Source: Promethearchaeia archaeon (GTDB taxonomy: Archaea; Asgardarchaeota; Lokiarchaeia; Sigyniarchaeales; SOKP01). From it: DNA of 64,000 nt. The notes under the pieces were generated by a model. That model ran no database searches. It worked only from the letters and a program-made list of their open reading frames with translations, and had not been told where the DNA came from. The DNA lies in contig JAHQWH010000015.1 in assembly GCA_029856105.1 (NCBI GenBank), forward strand, positions 164,543 through 228,542, read 5' to 3'. The position numbers and the translations under genes were made by a program. Each line of letters starts with the position of its first letter. Position 1 is the stretch's first letter. Shown piece by piece: positions 38,337 through 48,167 of the stretch.

Positions 38337-39115
38337 GTATTATCCTCCTTCAACTCTTTTATAAAACTTGCTTCTTTAATTTTTTCTAGCAATTTCACAT
38401 TGTATTCGAAAAAGTTAATCATTTCGGTTACTCTTTTTGAGAGAATATCATAACCCCTCTTATCTTTATATTTATCTAATTCTTGAACCTTACTTTGTAA
38501 AAACTTTATTGCGAGTTCATTAGATTCAGATTTATAGGATCCAATATTAGAAGCAATATCAGCCATATTAACACCTAAAGCGTAGATATATTCGCGTGCT
38601 CCTTCTAAAGGTTCTTTTTTTATTGCAGGAACACTCGATAATACTTTTAAAGTCTGAGAGATAGCCCCCTTTGAAAATCCTGTTAATTCTTTAAGTTGTG
38701 TCTGAGTTAGGTTTTCATGAAGTAGTAAATAGCCTATTATTGAACCAAAAACAGCATTTTGACCCTTAACTTTACCGGCATCTACCAGAATTTCTATTAA
38801 TCTCTTTTCATAAACTCTAACTTTCCCTTCATATATGTGTGATTTACTTTTTAAATGTTGAGTATAACAAAGATCAAATGTTTCTTCCATTGCTTTCCAT
38901 AAGGTGTTAGCTTCGTCATCGTCAACATCGAGTTCTTTAATATTTCTTTTTAATTGATGTAACGAATCATTGTCCCATAGTGGATTAGTGAGGAAATCTT
39001 TAATTTTTTCTTTTAGGTAATTAATATTTCTACCCTTATTTTGTCTCAAATATTCTTGAGTTATGGTCTCCGTTAATTCTAAAATATATCTAAATTTTTC
39101 TGAATTAGTTTGCAT
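38333..39115 (-). CDS. wHTH regulator, N-half type
   Basis: YLLLHENLTQTQLKELTGFSKGAISQTLKVLSSV. Confidence 0.8.
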   Translation of the reverse strand: MQTNSEKFRYILELTETITQEYLRQNKGRNINYLKEKIKDFLTNPLWDNDSLHQLKRNIKELDVDDDEANTLWKAMEETFDLCYTQHLKSKSHIYEGKVRVYEKRLIEILVDAGKVKGQNAVFGSIIGYLLLHENLTQTQLKELTGFSKGAISQTLKVLSSVPAIKKEPLEGAREYIYALGVNMADIASNIGSYKSESNELAIKFLQSKVQELDKYKDKRGYDILSKRVTEMINFFEYNVKLLEKIKEASFIKELKEDNT

Positions 39116-39219
39116 TGATAGGGGGTATGAAATCTAGCCACTTTAATTTATATTCCTTACATATAACATGGGATTACTTGTTTTTAAGTGTTTTCAAATT
39201 ACATGAATTTTGAGGATTT

Positions 39220-39242
39220 CATTTTCACTAAAAATGAAAATG
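39220..39242. promoter_or_regulatory. Inverted repeat CATTTTC-N9-GAAAATG in divergent intergenic region
   Basis: Perfect 7-bp arms next to a TATA-like cttatatatgc, between the HTH-HTH-ABC and ABC operons. Confidence 0.5.
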
Positions 39243-39249
39243 CTTATAT

Positions 39250-40266
39250 ATGCAAAAAAATATTAGTATTATAATAAGGAAAGATTTTTCAAAAAATGTG
39301 AAAAATAAAATGAACGCGATCGAAATTAAAGATTTAAAAAAATATTATAACAAAGGAAAAATCAAAGCAGTTGACGGAATTTCGCTTAAAGTTCCAAAAG
39401 GAGCAAGATTTGGATTTTTGGGACCAAATGGTGCAGGAAAAACAACAACTATTAGATGCATTTTGGGTTTTCTTAATCCCGATAGTGGAATAACTATGAT
39501 CAATGGCGAAGAAATTAACCCAAAAAAAGATGTTAAAATTCGGAACCAAATTGGATACTTACCAGGAGAACTTGGTCTTTATAGATATATGACTGCAGAT
39601 CAATTGATTAAATATTTTGCTAAACTATTTGACATCGAAATCGACTGGAAATTTATTAGAGATGTCACGGAGAGACTTGAAATTGAAATGGATAGGAAAA
39701 TGGGCGTGCTCAGTAAAGGAAACAAACAGAAAGTAGGCGTTTTAACCGCCTTAATGGGTAAATTTGATATATTAATTATGGATGAACCCACTTCTGGTCT
39801 TGATCCTTTAATGCAATCGGAATTTTATAGGATAATTGCTGAGCGCCAAGAAGAATCTAATTGCACTGTGTTTGTATCAAGTCATGTGCTTCCTGAAATT
39901 GAAAAATTTTGCGATAATGTTGCAATTATTAAAAATGGCAAAATTGTAGAAGTTTCCAGTGTTCAAGAGCTTAAAAAAAAAAGTCTAAAACGAATTGAAC
40001 TAGATTTCGAAAACAATAAAAGTTTAGCGGAATTTAATTCATTTCTTTTGTCAGATTTCCCTGAAGCTATTGTAAAACAAAATTACCAAGAAAGAATTGA
40101 ATTTTTACTCCCTTACAACCAGTCTCGCGATATATTACACTATATAAGTAAAAATAAATGGGCGGGAATGTCTATTAAAGACTTTAACATTACTCACTCA
40201 ACTTTGGATAATATATTTCTCGAATATTATAAGGATTCTAATTCTAAAGGAGGTGGAGTTGTTTGA
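39250..40266 (+). CDS. ABC transporter ATP-binding protein
   Basis: GFLGPNGAGKTTTIRCILGF, LSKGNKQKVGVLTALMG, LIMDEPTSGLDP. True start may be ATG 39310 (MNAIEIKDLKKYY). Confidence 0.95.
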   Translation: MQKNISIIIRKDFSKNVKNKMNAIEIKDLKKYYNKGKIKAVDGISLKVPKGARFGFLGPNGAGKTTTIRCILGFLNPDSGITMINGEEINPKKDVKIRNQIGYLPGELGLYRYMTADQLIKYFAKLFDIEIDWKFIRDVTERLEIEMDRKMGVLSKGNKQKVGVLTALMGKFDILIMDEPTSGLDPLMQSEFYRIIAERQEESNCTVFVSSHVLPEIEKFCDNVAIIKNGKIVEVSSVQELKKKSLKRIELDFENNKSLAEFNSFLLSDFPEAIVKQNYQERIEFLLPYNQSRDILHYISKNKWAGMSIKDFNITHSTLDNIFLEYYKDSNSKGGGVV

Positions 40267-41078
40267 AGTTAATTCAAACTACTATAAAGGAAATAAGGTA
40301 CAATATTAAAGCTATTATAATACTGGCACTATGTTTTGGATTATTCTTTTTAGCATTTATGGCTATGTATGATCCTACTCTCTTTGAAGATATGGAAGCA
40401 TTACTTGAGAGTTATCCTGAAGCAATTGTACAAATGGTGGGTGACTATGTTGCATTATCTACATTTGGAGGGTTTATAAATGTTTACCTTTTCTCAATGA
40501 CTTGGTTTTATTTTGGTTTTTATTTCATCATAAAAACAGCGCAAGATATACCAAAAGAAATCGAAGATAAAACGATTGATATTATTTTATCAAAACCTAT
40601 AAAGCGTTGGAAATTTGTAATAGGTAAATATATACGACATATCATAACCGCTTTTATTGTTGTTGCCTTTTCAAGTTTTGGAGTTCTTATTGGTGTTTTC
40701 GCCTTTCCAACCATAATTCCTAGCGAAGTATACTTTAACGAGATATATACGGCTTTCTTTTGGCTTTTTGTATTTTTAGTTGCTTTGATTAGTACATCGT
40801 TATTCTTTTCGACATTTCTCCAATCCAAGCGAGCACTTACTTTAAGCTTTGCTTTTGTAACATTTTTTTACATTGTAGGAATATTTTGGGAAGCATTTCC
40901 AGAAGCAATACAGGGTATGAGATTTGTTAGTATCTTTTACTATTTTGAAACATCTAATCTACTCGTAAATCATGTGTGGGATAATGTCTTCCTAAACATT
41001 TTAATTCTAACGGGATATTCAGCTTGTATGGTAGGTTTATCAGTGCTTATTTTTAATAAGCGAGATATTCCCGTTTAA
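40263..41078 (+). CDS. ABC-2 type transporter permease
   Basis: Six-TM; IEDKTIDIILSKPIKRWKFVIGKYI; paralog of 35929..36747. Confidence 0.87.
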   Translation: MKLIQTTIKEIRYNIKAIIILALCFGLFFLAFMAMYDPTLFEDMEALLESYPEAIVQMVGDYVALSTFGGFINVYLFSMTWFYFGFYFIIKTAQDIPKEIEDKTIDIILSKPIKRWKFVIGKYIRHIITAFIVVAFSSFGVLIGVFAFPTIIPSEVYFNEIYTAFFWLFVFLVALISTSLFFSTFLQSKRALTLSFAFVTFFYIVGIFWEAFPEAIQGMRFVSIFYYFETSNLLVNHVWDNVFLNILILTGYSACMVGLSVLIFNKRDIPV

Positions 41079-41084
41079 TTTTTT

Positions 41085-41603
41085 TTATTTTATTTCCAGA
41101 CTATCAGCAAATTTTTCATATAGTTTAATCGCTGGTATATAGAAATTTATAACATTCATAATATTATTGTAGCCGTTCATTGTTTCTAGTTTACTACGCT
41201 TATTTTCCATTTCATTTTTCATTTTTTCGAGTTCACCTTCCCATTTTAACATAACAGTGATAATATTCTTAACTCTAGTGTTAGAAATTTGTTCAACCGA
41301 TTCAAATGTATATACTTTTTTACGAATACTAGGGATTTTTTTTCTAATGATCATTCCGGAGTCTACAAGGTTATTTAATTCTTGCGAGATTTTCCCAGAG
41401 GAATAACCAGTGAGATTTTTGAGGAGATTTTGGGAAATTTCTTTTCTTAATATTATGTAGATCAATATTCTTGAAGTAATTTCATTTCTAGTAGAATATA
41501 ATGGAGATTTAATTAAGTAATCAACGATTTCTTTCTCAATTTTCCTAACATTTAGATCATAAGGATCTTCGTCATCCAATTCGTCATACACTCCCTTTTT
41601 CAA
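41085..41603 (-). CDS. wHTH regulator, C-half type
   Basis: ILRKEISQNLLKNLTGYSSGKISQELNNLVDSGMI. Confidence 0.8.
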   Translation of the reverse strand: MKKGVYDELDDEDPYDLNVRKIEKEIVDYLIKSPLYSTRNEITSRILIYIILRKEISQNLLKNLTGYSSGKISQELNNLVDSGMIIRKKIPSIRKKVYTFESVEQISNTRVKNIITVMLKWEGELEKMKNEMENKRSKLETMNGYNNIMNVINFYIPAIKLYEKFADSLEIK

Positions 41604-41606
41604 TCA

Positions 41607-42122
41607 CTATTCTCCGCTAAATGTTTCACTCATAGAAGAAGCAATATTCAAAACCTTGTTAAACCCATCCAATAACACATTAATTTGAGTGTGAAGATTA
41701 AGATATCCTTCCTTATTCCTAAATTCATCCAGTTCGTTTAATTTATCTTCCAAAAATTTAGAGACTATAGTAAAATGTTCAGATGAAACCTCACTAGTTC
41801 TTTCAATTAGTTGTGGGAGGTTTCCAGTTAGTAAATATTGATATTTATTGCTCATTGCTATTCTCTCTTTTTGTACAACGCCAAGCTTAATTAAATTACT
41901 TAGTGTTGTAGAAATTGTACCTGTAGAATAGCCAGTCAACTCTTTCAAATTAGATTGAGTAAGTTTATTGTGAATCATTAAATATCCAAGAATCTCTTGA
42001 ATTTTTGAAGGGGTATCCTTGTTTTTACCAATATCTATAAAGAATTTGATAAGCGTTTTTTCGTACTCTTTGATTTTTCCTCTAAATCTAAAATCGTGAT
42101 CTTGTGATAGATTTGAATTCAT
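41607..42122 (-). CDS. wHTH regulator, N-half type
   Basis: YLMIHNKLTQSNLKELTGYSTGTISTTLSNLIKLGVVQ. Confidence 0.8.
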   Translation of the reverse strand: MNSNLSQDHDFRFRGKIKEYEKTLIKFFIDIGKNKDTPSKIQEILGYLMIHNKLTQSNLKELTGYSTGTISTTLSNLIKLGVVQKERIAMSNKYQYLLTGNLPQLIERTSEVSSEHFTIVSKFLEDKLNELDEFRNKEGYLNLHTQINVLLDGFNKVLNIASSMSETFSGE

Positions 42123-42164
42123 TAGTTCTATATAGTTTTTAAGATTTTTAAACTTTTCATATTG

Positions 42165-42253
42165 AGTGAAATTTCATAAAATATGAGAAACCTTTAAATA
42201 TGTAGTTTATTATTTATATTATAGATACTTCAAAACTCATGAAAGTTCATGAG
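42165..42253. promoter_or_regulatory. Palindromes in divergent promoter: AGTGAAATTTCATA and CTCATGAA-AG-TTCATGAG
   Basis: 42165-42178 resembles TGTGAAATTTCACA at 11516; 42236-42253 has perfect 8-bp arms. Confidence 0.5.
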
Positions 42254-42301
42254 AATTGAGGAAATAAAAATATAAAGAAAAGAAAAAGGAGTGAAAAGAA
42301 A

Positions 42302-42547
42302 GTGATCTCAGAAGAAAAATTTAAAAATTATGAAGAAGGTTTTTATTTTGAAGGACCTGAAACGATAGAGAAGGAAAAAAAAGTCAAAAAGATTTTTAAC
42401 CACGGACACATATATGATATTTTTCCAACCTATGATCTTCAAGATGAAAAACTGACTCAAGATATATTAGAAGTTTATAAAATTCTGTTCTGGGGAATAT
42501 CTGCTTTAGTTTCCACACTCCTTTGGTTGTATTTTTTTCTCACCTAG
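42302..42547 (+). CDS. Small protein with C-terminal TM helix, hypothetical
   Basis: 81 aa, GTG start, C-terminal hydrophobic helix. Confidence 0.45.
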   Translation: MISEEKFKNYEEGFYFEGPETIEKEKKVKKIFNHGHIYDIFPTYDLQDEKLTQDILEVYKILFWGISALVSTLLWLYFFLT

Positions 42548-42600
42548 TTTTCGAGCTACAAATACAAAGGATTAGGGTTGAAAAAGGAGCGGTAAAAAAT

Positions 42601-43743
42601 ATGGTTGACGGTTCGGCAAGATGGAAAAATTCTAATGGTCATAATTATTTAGAAATTTATGCTCCAAATCATTATCAATTAGGTACGTTAGAAGGATATC
42701 ATCTTTCAAAACAAATTAAGAGCTTTAAAAAGGTAATAAAATTTTTAAGCCTAACTTTTAACTCGAAAGACTATTCGTATAAGAAACTAATTAAATTATC
42801 AAAAGATTATGAACCATTCATTCCCGATCGTTTACACTTAGAAATGGAAGGAATGGCAGATTCAGTTAATCAAATATCATTTGATGATATTTTACTACAA
42901 AACTGTTTCCTTGATATATTCTATGGGATACTTATTCCAAAGTTTTCAAATTCCAGTGCTCTTAAAAATTTCGAGATAGGATGTACCTCGTTTGGAGTGC
43001 GTAATAAAAGAAGGACATTAATTGCTCAGAATTTTGATTTTCCTTTTTTCTTTAAACCTTCTGTTGCCTTTGTTTATGTTCATATTCCAGGATATCCTAG
43101 TATATTTTCATTACGTCTAGGTGCTCTACTGACTCTTCCAATGGGTGTAAATAGTTTTGGAGTATCTGTTAGAATTAATGCGATTAAGAGTATTCGCCAA
43201 GGTGGAATCTCTATTCCAAGTTCTATAAGAGTACGTGAAGGCTTAGAAAAAGCTAAAACAGCCCAGGCATTTTTAAACTATATAACGCGTAGAGATTGTA
43301 CTGCTAGCTGTAATTTACTTATCTCAGACCTTTCTAATGTATTCTCTTTAGAAGTAATACCTTATAGATATGAAAAGAGGGAGATTAATGAGTGCGTTAC
43401 AAAGAGTAATACTTTCATCTCAGAATCCCTTCAATTAAGCCTTATTGATCCTAAGTATTCGAAAAAAAGACAAAAATACGCAGATAGAAGAATCAAGAGC
43501 GCATATGAGAAATCAGGTGGGCAATTAAATGAAAAGAGTCTTTTGAGTATTCTTAAAGATTACCCCATTATTTGCAGACGTAATTTTCTTAAACCAATGA
43601 CCTTAGCTTACTTAACGGATCACTATTTTGGGATAGGGAATCCAAGAAGTAATCCATCTGGCTTAGTTCCCATATTTAATTCTAAATACTCCAATTATTT
43701 CGAACTAAAATCAAACCCCGGAAATTATAGTTGCCATGTATAA
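42601..43743 (+). CDS. Peptidase C45-like acyl-CoA:6-APA acyltransferase family Ntn-hydrolase
   Basis: GCTSFGVRNKRRTLIAQNFDFPF (autoprocessing Cys region), RLGALLTLPMGVNSFGVSVRIN. ORF track start 42523; ATG 42601 more plausible. Confidence 0.7.
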   Translation: MVDGSARWKNSNGHNYLEIYAPNHYQLGTLEGYHLSKQIKSFKKVIKFLSLTFNSKDYSYKKLIKLSKDYEPFIPDRLHLEMEGMADSVNQISFDDILLQNCFLDIFYGILIPKFSNSSALKNFEIGCTSFGVRNKRRTLIAQNFDFPFFFKPSVAFVYVHIPGYPSIFSLRLGALLTLPMGVNSFGVSVRINAIKSIRQGGISIPSSIRVREGLEKAKTAQAFLNYITRRDCTASCNLLISDLSNVFSLEVIPYRYEKREINECVTKSNTFISESLQLSLIDPKYSKKRQKYADRRIKSAYEKSGGQLNEKSLLSILKDYPIICRRNFLKPMTLAYLTDHYFGIGNPRSNPSGLVPIFNSKYSNYFELKSNPGNYSCHV

Positions 43744-43778
43744 AACAATACAAGAAGATGGTTGAATTCATTAATAAA

Positions 43779-44558
43779 TTATTCTGTTTCAGTAATTGTT
43801 GGGTCAAGATAAGGAGTTTCAGAAAAAAGAATCTTGGTTTCTTTCTTTTTCAATTCTTCTAATAATGCTTCCTCGGTAAATTCTTTAAGGTTTAACAACG
43901 TCCAACCGTGAACGCCCCCACTTAATAATCCATCTGGCTTATGCATATCTGTACCAGTAAGCATTCCAATTTCTCCCTTATGTTCCATGCAAAAATCGTA
44001 GGATTCTTGATCGAAGACATTTTCCGGTTGAGAATCATCGTTAACAATCTCGATATAATCAATTCCCCAATCCAATAGGGTTTCCCGGGTTGGATGATTT
44101 TTATATTTAGCTTCGTTTACACTCCATGGGATATGATTACAGACAACTATGCCCCCTTGATCGTGAACCTTGTTAATTGCGTCAATAATCTTTTCATCTT
44201 TAGGTTTATAAGATACTCTTGTATCCCACTTTGAGACACCTAAGAAATTTAAATGAATCCTCGTAGTTGTCCATTCAATGCCACTAGTTATAAGAATACC
44301 TTTTTCAATATATTCTTCTTTAACTTTATCAATTTTTTCTAAATGCCGCATATTGTTATGATCAGTAATAGTCAATGCGTTGAAACCCATAGCTATATGC
44401 CATTCAACATTTTGTTTAATTGTAAGTACTCCGTCACTGAAGTATGTGTGAGAATGATGATCGTAAATCAAATTATAAGCCTTCTTATCATATACAGGGG
44501 GTATATGAGGTGTAACTTTTTTCCAATCATCATCAGAATAAGCGCTTGATCGAGGCAT
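43779..44558 (-). CDS. PHP-domain metal-dependent phosphoesterase
   Basis: YDHHSHTYFSDGVLTIKQNVEWHIAMGFNALTITDHNNM; later GTDMH. Confidence 0.85.
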   Translation of the reverse strand: MPRSSAYSDDDWKKVTPHIPPVYDKKAYNLIYDHHSHTYFSDGVLTIKQNVEWHIAMGFNALTITDHNNMRHLEKIDKVKEEYIEKGILITSGIEWTTTRIHLNFLGVSKWDTRVSYKPKDEKIIDAINKVHDQGGIVVCNHIPWSVNEAKYKNHPTRETLLDWGIDYIEIVNDDSQPENVFDQESYDFCMEHKGEIGMLTGTDMHKPDGLLSGGVHGWTLLNLKEFTEEALLEELKKKETKILFSETPYLDPTITETE

Positions 44559-44573
44559 AATTGCGTTTGTGTC

Positions 44574-45362
44574 TCATTTATATTTTCTATTATAGATTTC
44601 TTTCACAAAATAAGATGCTACATTCTCCGAAAATGTATTAGGTCCAAAACCCGCATCAAAACCTAATTCTTTCGCAAGTTCATTCGAAATTCTTGGACCA
44701 CCACAGACTAAAATGATTTTATCTCTTATATCTTCAGCTTCCAGTAGATCGACTAGATTAGTTAAATTTCTTACATGGATATCCTTCTGCGTTACAGTTT
44801 GAGAAACAAGAAGTACGTCAGCTTTTAGTTCTATTGCTTTTTTTACGAATTCTTCATTTGTTACCTGACTTCCAAAATTATATGCTTCAATCATTTCATA
44901 TCGCTCTAGGCCGTAATGACCTGCAAATCCCTTCATGTTCATAATTGCATCGATTCCTACAGTATGTGCGTCTGTTCCAGTCGTAGCGCCAATAACAACC
45001 AATTTTCGTTTTATTAGTGTTTTTATATGGTCATTAATTTCTTCCATAGTTAGTGCTTCAATGTCTATGGATTCCACTTTTATTTCTGTATAGTTAATAG
45101 AATGTTTGAAGCTCCCATATAACACGAAATACGTAAAACTCTTATCTAACGATACATGATAAACAACTGAAGGATTTTCTAATCCCATCTTTTTAGCTAT
45201 TTCTAACGCAGCAAAAGTAGCTTTTTCTCCATCATCTACAGGAAGAGTAAAACTAACTTGAATTTTACCGTCATTCATTGTATCTCCATAAGGTTTTATT
45301 CGAGTCAGATCTAAATTCTTATCGAACTCTTGCTTTTCAGTAGAATAATGTCCTCCACCCAT
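44574..45362 (-). CDS. kamE: Lysine 5,6-aminomutase beta subunit (B12-binding)
   Basis: TDAHTVGIDAIMNMKGFAGHYGLERY (DxHxxG cobalamin motif) and VCGGPRISNELAKELGFDAGFG. Confidence 0.93.
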   Translation of the reverse strand: MGGGHYSTEKQEFDKNLDLTRIKPYGDTMNDGKIQVSFTLPVDDGEKATFAALEIAKKMGLENPSVVYHVSLDKSFTYFVLYGSFKHSINYTEIKVESIDIEALTMEEINDHIKTLIKRKLVVIGATTGTDAHTVGIDAIMNMKGFAGHYGLERYEMIEAYNFGSQVTNEEFVKKAIELKADVLLVSQTVTQKDIHVRNLTNLVDLLEAEDIRDKIILVCGGPRISNELAKELGFDAGFGPNTFSENVASYFVKEIYNRKYK

Positions 45363-46940
45363 TTATTTTTCGCCTCCCAAGTTTAATTCTATTGACATGT
45401 ATTCTAAGAACGGATTAAAATATTCTTTATCTTTATAAATTACTCCATCCAATCCTTTCCCCCCATCAATCTGTCTTTTGATCCCAGCAAAAATACCTTT
45501 CTCGATGGTCTTAAATAGTCCTTCCTTTTCAATTTTAGTCAGAAGCTCAAGAGATTTCTTCAATACTTCGTTTGCGCGTTGTTGCATTATTCCACCTTCT
45601 TTAAACATGATTTCGTCTCCTAAATCTTTCATATTTTTAAAAATATATTTCGCATTTTCAATGGATAAAGCCCGATCTGACATGAATGGAGTGTGAATTG
45701 CTTCCGTTAACATTCCGAGTAAGTGAATTCTCTGATTTGTAAGAATTGTAATCATGTTGAATAGCGCATCTTGAACGTGACCTTTAAATATATTACCTGT
45801 CATATATTTTGTTGGAGGCATGTATTTCAAAGGAGCGTTTGGAAATATTTCTCGCGCCATTTGTGCCTGAGCAAGTTCGTAAACGAATCCATTTTCCAAC
45901 TCAGGGTTCATTTCAAACGCATGACCTAAACCCATTTGTTCTTCTTTTAACCCCGCTAATTTTGCGAACTGTTCATTTATGAATTGTGATGCTAATACTG
46001 TGTGAGCTGCTTCATATGCATCATCAGTAGTAAGATAATTATCCTCTCCCGTATTAATGATCACTCCAGCAAATGCATTAATCATCCTTGAAAAATATTG
46101 ATCGATTATCGTTCTTTGCATGTTTATATCCCTAAATAAGATTCCATACAGCGCATCGCTTAACATCATATCTAATCTTTCAAATGCTCCCATGGCAGCA
46201 ATTTCTGGCATACAAAGTCCCGAACAGTAGTTAGTGAGTCTAATATATCGACCTTCTTCCTCACTAACCTTATCTAAAGCTGACCTCATGAGATGGAAAT
46301 TTTCTTGTGTTGCATATGTCCCCCCAAATCCTTCAGTTGTGCTACCATAAGGGACATAATCTAATAAACTTTGGCCCGTAGAGCGTATGACAGCTATGAC
46401 ATCGGCGCCTTGTTTTGCAGCTGCTTGAGCTTGGATTATATCTTCAAAAATGTTCCCTGTGGCAACAATTATATAGATTAGAGGTTCAACTTTTTCTCCA
46501 TATTTCTTAATTAATTCTTCTCTTTTTTGTTTGTTTCGTCTAATTATATCTATATTCTTCTGTATAATCGATGTTAATGCTTCTTTTATCTCTGATAAGC
46601 TCCCCCTTGGAAAATCTGTTATGATTAATTGACCTTGACTGATTTTTTCTGCGATATTTTGGGGTGATAAATTTGTGTGTATAACCGCGTTCCCAAGGTA
46701 CAATGCAACACCCCTATTTATTTGCCCTGTTTTTATGATATGATCAACTACAATGTTGGGTAGAGGAACTCCAAATTCATCAGTTCCATCGATCCCTAAT
46801 AATCTACATATTGTCCTCTCAATTGAGGTCGTAGTGTGATTGTCTATAAATTTTTGAGTATCATTAGCAATTATTCTGGCTATGTTTCTGGCTTTTTCGA
46901 CTAATTCAAAATTCAAATTTAGCTTGCTTTTTGTTTTCAA
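45363..46940 (-). CDS. kamD: Lysine 5,6-aminomutase alpha subunit
   Basis: Characteristic KamD sequence; 1-nt spacing from kamE. Confidence 0.93.
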   Translation of the reverse strand: MKTKSKLNLNFELVEKARNIARIIANDTQKFIDNHTTTSIERTICRLLGIDGTDEFGVPLPNIVVDHIIKTGQINRGVALYLGNAVIHTNLSPQNIAEKISQGQLIITDFPRGSLSEIKEALTSIIQKNIDIIRRNKQKREELIKKYGEKVEPLIYIIVATGNIFEDIIQAQAAAKQGADVIAVIRSTGQSLLDYVPYGSTTEGFGGTYATQENFHLMRSALDKVSEEEGRYIRLTNYCSGLCMPEIAAMGAFERLDMMLSDALYGILFRDINMQRTIIDQYFSRMINAFAGVIINTGEDNYLTTDDAYEAAHTVLASQFINEQFAKLAGLKEEQMGLGHAFEMNPELENGFVYELAQAQMAREIFPNAPLKYMPPTKYMTGNIFKGHVQDALFNMITILTNQRIHLLGMLTEAIHTPFMSDRALSIENAKYIFKNMKDLGDEIMFKEGGIMQQRANEVLKKSLELLTKIEKEGLFKTIEKGIFAGIKRQIDGGKGLDGVIYKDKEYFNPFLEYMSIELNLGGEK

Positions 46941-47015
46941 TGTTATTATAACCTCTAAAGGAAATTAACTTTTTTAAAATTTATAATTCATTTAGTAATT
47001 CAAACAAATAATACT

Positions 47016-48053
47016 TTAGTATTTACTCGGTCCAAGATCATAAATCGGGATAGTGACTCCTCTTTTTAATTCGTTTAAGAACTTAGATTTATCAAATTTA
47101 TAACCTAAAGGCGAAGTTGGATTGATTGTGACGACAATAATTTTAATTTTATTTAAAACTTTTATGACTCCACCTTTTTTAGAATATTTTTCAAATGTTG
47201 TTTTATTTAAAAACAATTTTGTTGCATCAGGGACCAAAATTTTAATATTTCTATAAAGATCTGATTTTTTCATAAACTCCTCAAGGAATTTATCAGTGAC
47301 TGCTCCGCTAATTACAAGAACTTTAGATTTATTAGTCATAAAATTTAAGATTTCGTCTACAGAATCCAAAGCTGTTAATAGTTCTAACATTTTAACTGAA
47401 TGATCTTCATTAATAATTCCAATTTTAGCCTTGGTTATGATATTTTTTGCTAAATTAATTATTTGAATATTTTCTTCATTTTCTAGAGATATTAAATTCA
47501 TTGCATGATGTGTTATATCAATAACTTCTTGTATTTTCTTAGATACAGAGGCTCCAGTAGAAAGAATTGTCGCTTCCGATACAAGAGGTGAAGCATAAGA
47601 TCTACGATCAAATGCTCCATCAATTAGTATCAAATTACTACCTAAATTTAATAATTCTTTACATACAAATGTTAATTCTGAGTTAATAGAAGGTCCTGCC
47701 AATTCAATATAGCCATTTGATATAACTCTTGCAATAACGATTTCTCCCATTGGAGTGTTGATTCCAGTTTTCTTTATGATCTCAATTTTAGCTTCACTGT
47801 TTTGAATACTGCGAGCAGCTGTAGCCATTAATACCCCTGATTCAACAAATATGCGAGGTTTAGGTAAAGTCGTGATAGCGTCATATTTTTCACCATCTCG
47901 CCCAATAGATGTAAGTCCTAAGATATAATTTCCTTTTAAAGTTTGAATAATGTGATTTAATGTAGTAGTTTTACTAACATTCTTAGCAAGTCCTATAATT
48001 GAGATTATTTTATAATCCTTTATTTTTTCTTGTATGAAATTAGCAAATTCCAT
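47016..48053 (-). CDS. kamB: Putative lysine 5,6-aminomutase reactivase subunit, KamB-like P-loop-type protein
   Basis: IISIIGLAKNVSKTTTLNHII (P-loop-like), LTSIGRDGEKYD, LILIDGAFDRRSYASP; position between kamD and kamA. Confidence 0.65.
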   Translation of the reverse strand: MEFANFIQEKIKDYKIISIIGLAKNVSKTTTLNHIIQTLKGNYILGLTSIGRDGEKYDAITTLPKPRIFVESGVLMATAARSIQNSEAKIEIIKKTGINTPMGEIVIARVISNGYIELAGPSINSELTFVCKELLNLGSNLILIDGAFDRRSYASPLVSEATILSTGASVSKKIQEVIDITHHAMNLISLENEENIQIINLAKNIITKAKIGIINEDHSVKMLELLTALDSVDEILNFMTNKSKVLVISGAVTDKFLEEFMKKSDLYRNIKILVPDATKLFLNKTTFEKYSKKGGVIKVLNKIKIIVVTINPTSPLGYKFDKSKFLNELKRGVTIPIYDLGPSKY

Positions 48054-48167
48054 TTTAATGAGAGTATTAAATGTATTTATATGATTTAATAAGAAGGAAT
48101 AATAAATTAAGATAACTTTAATTATCTACTAAATAATTCATCATTTCTTATTCTAAATAAAAGATAT

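Noticed and set aside
43779-44558. PHP-domain protein as part of the lysine pathway
   Set aside because: It is adjacent and co-directional with kamE but has no known role in lysine fermentation; treated as a neighbour only.
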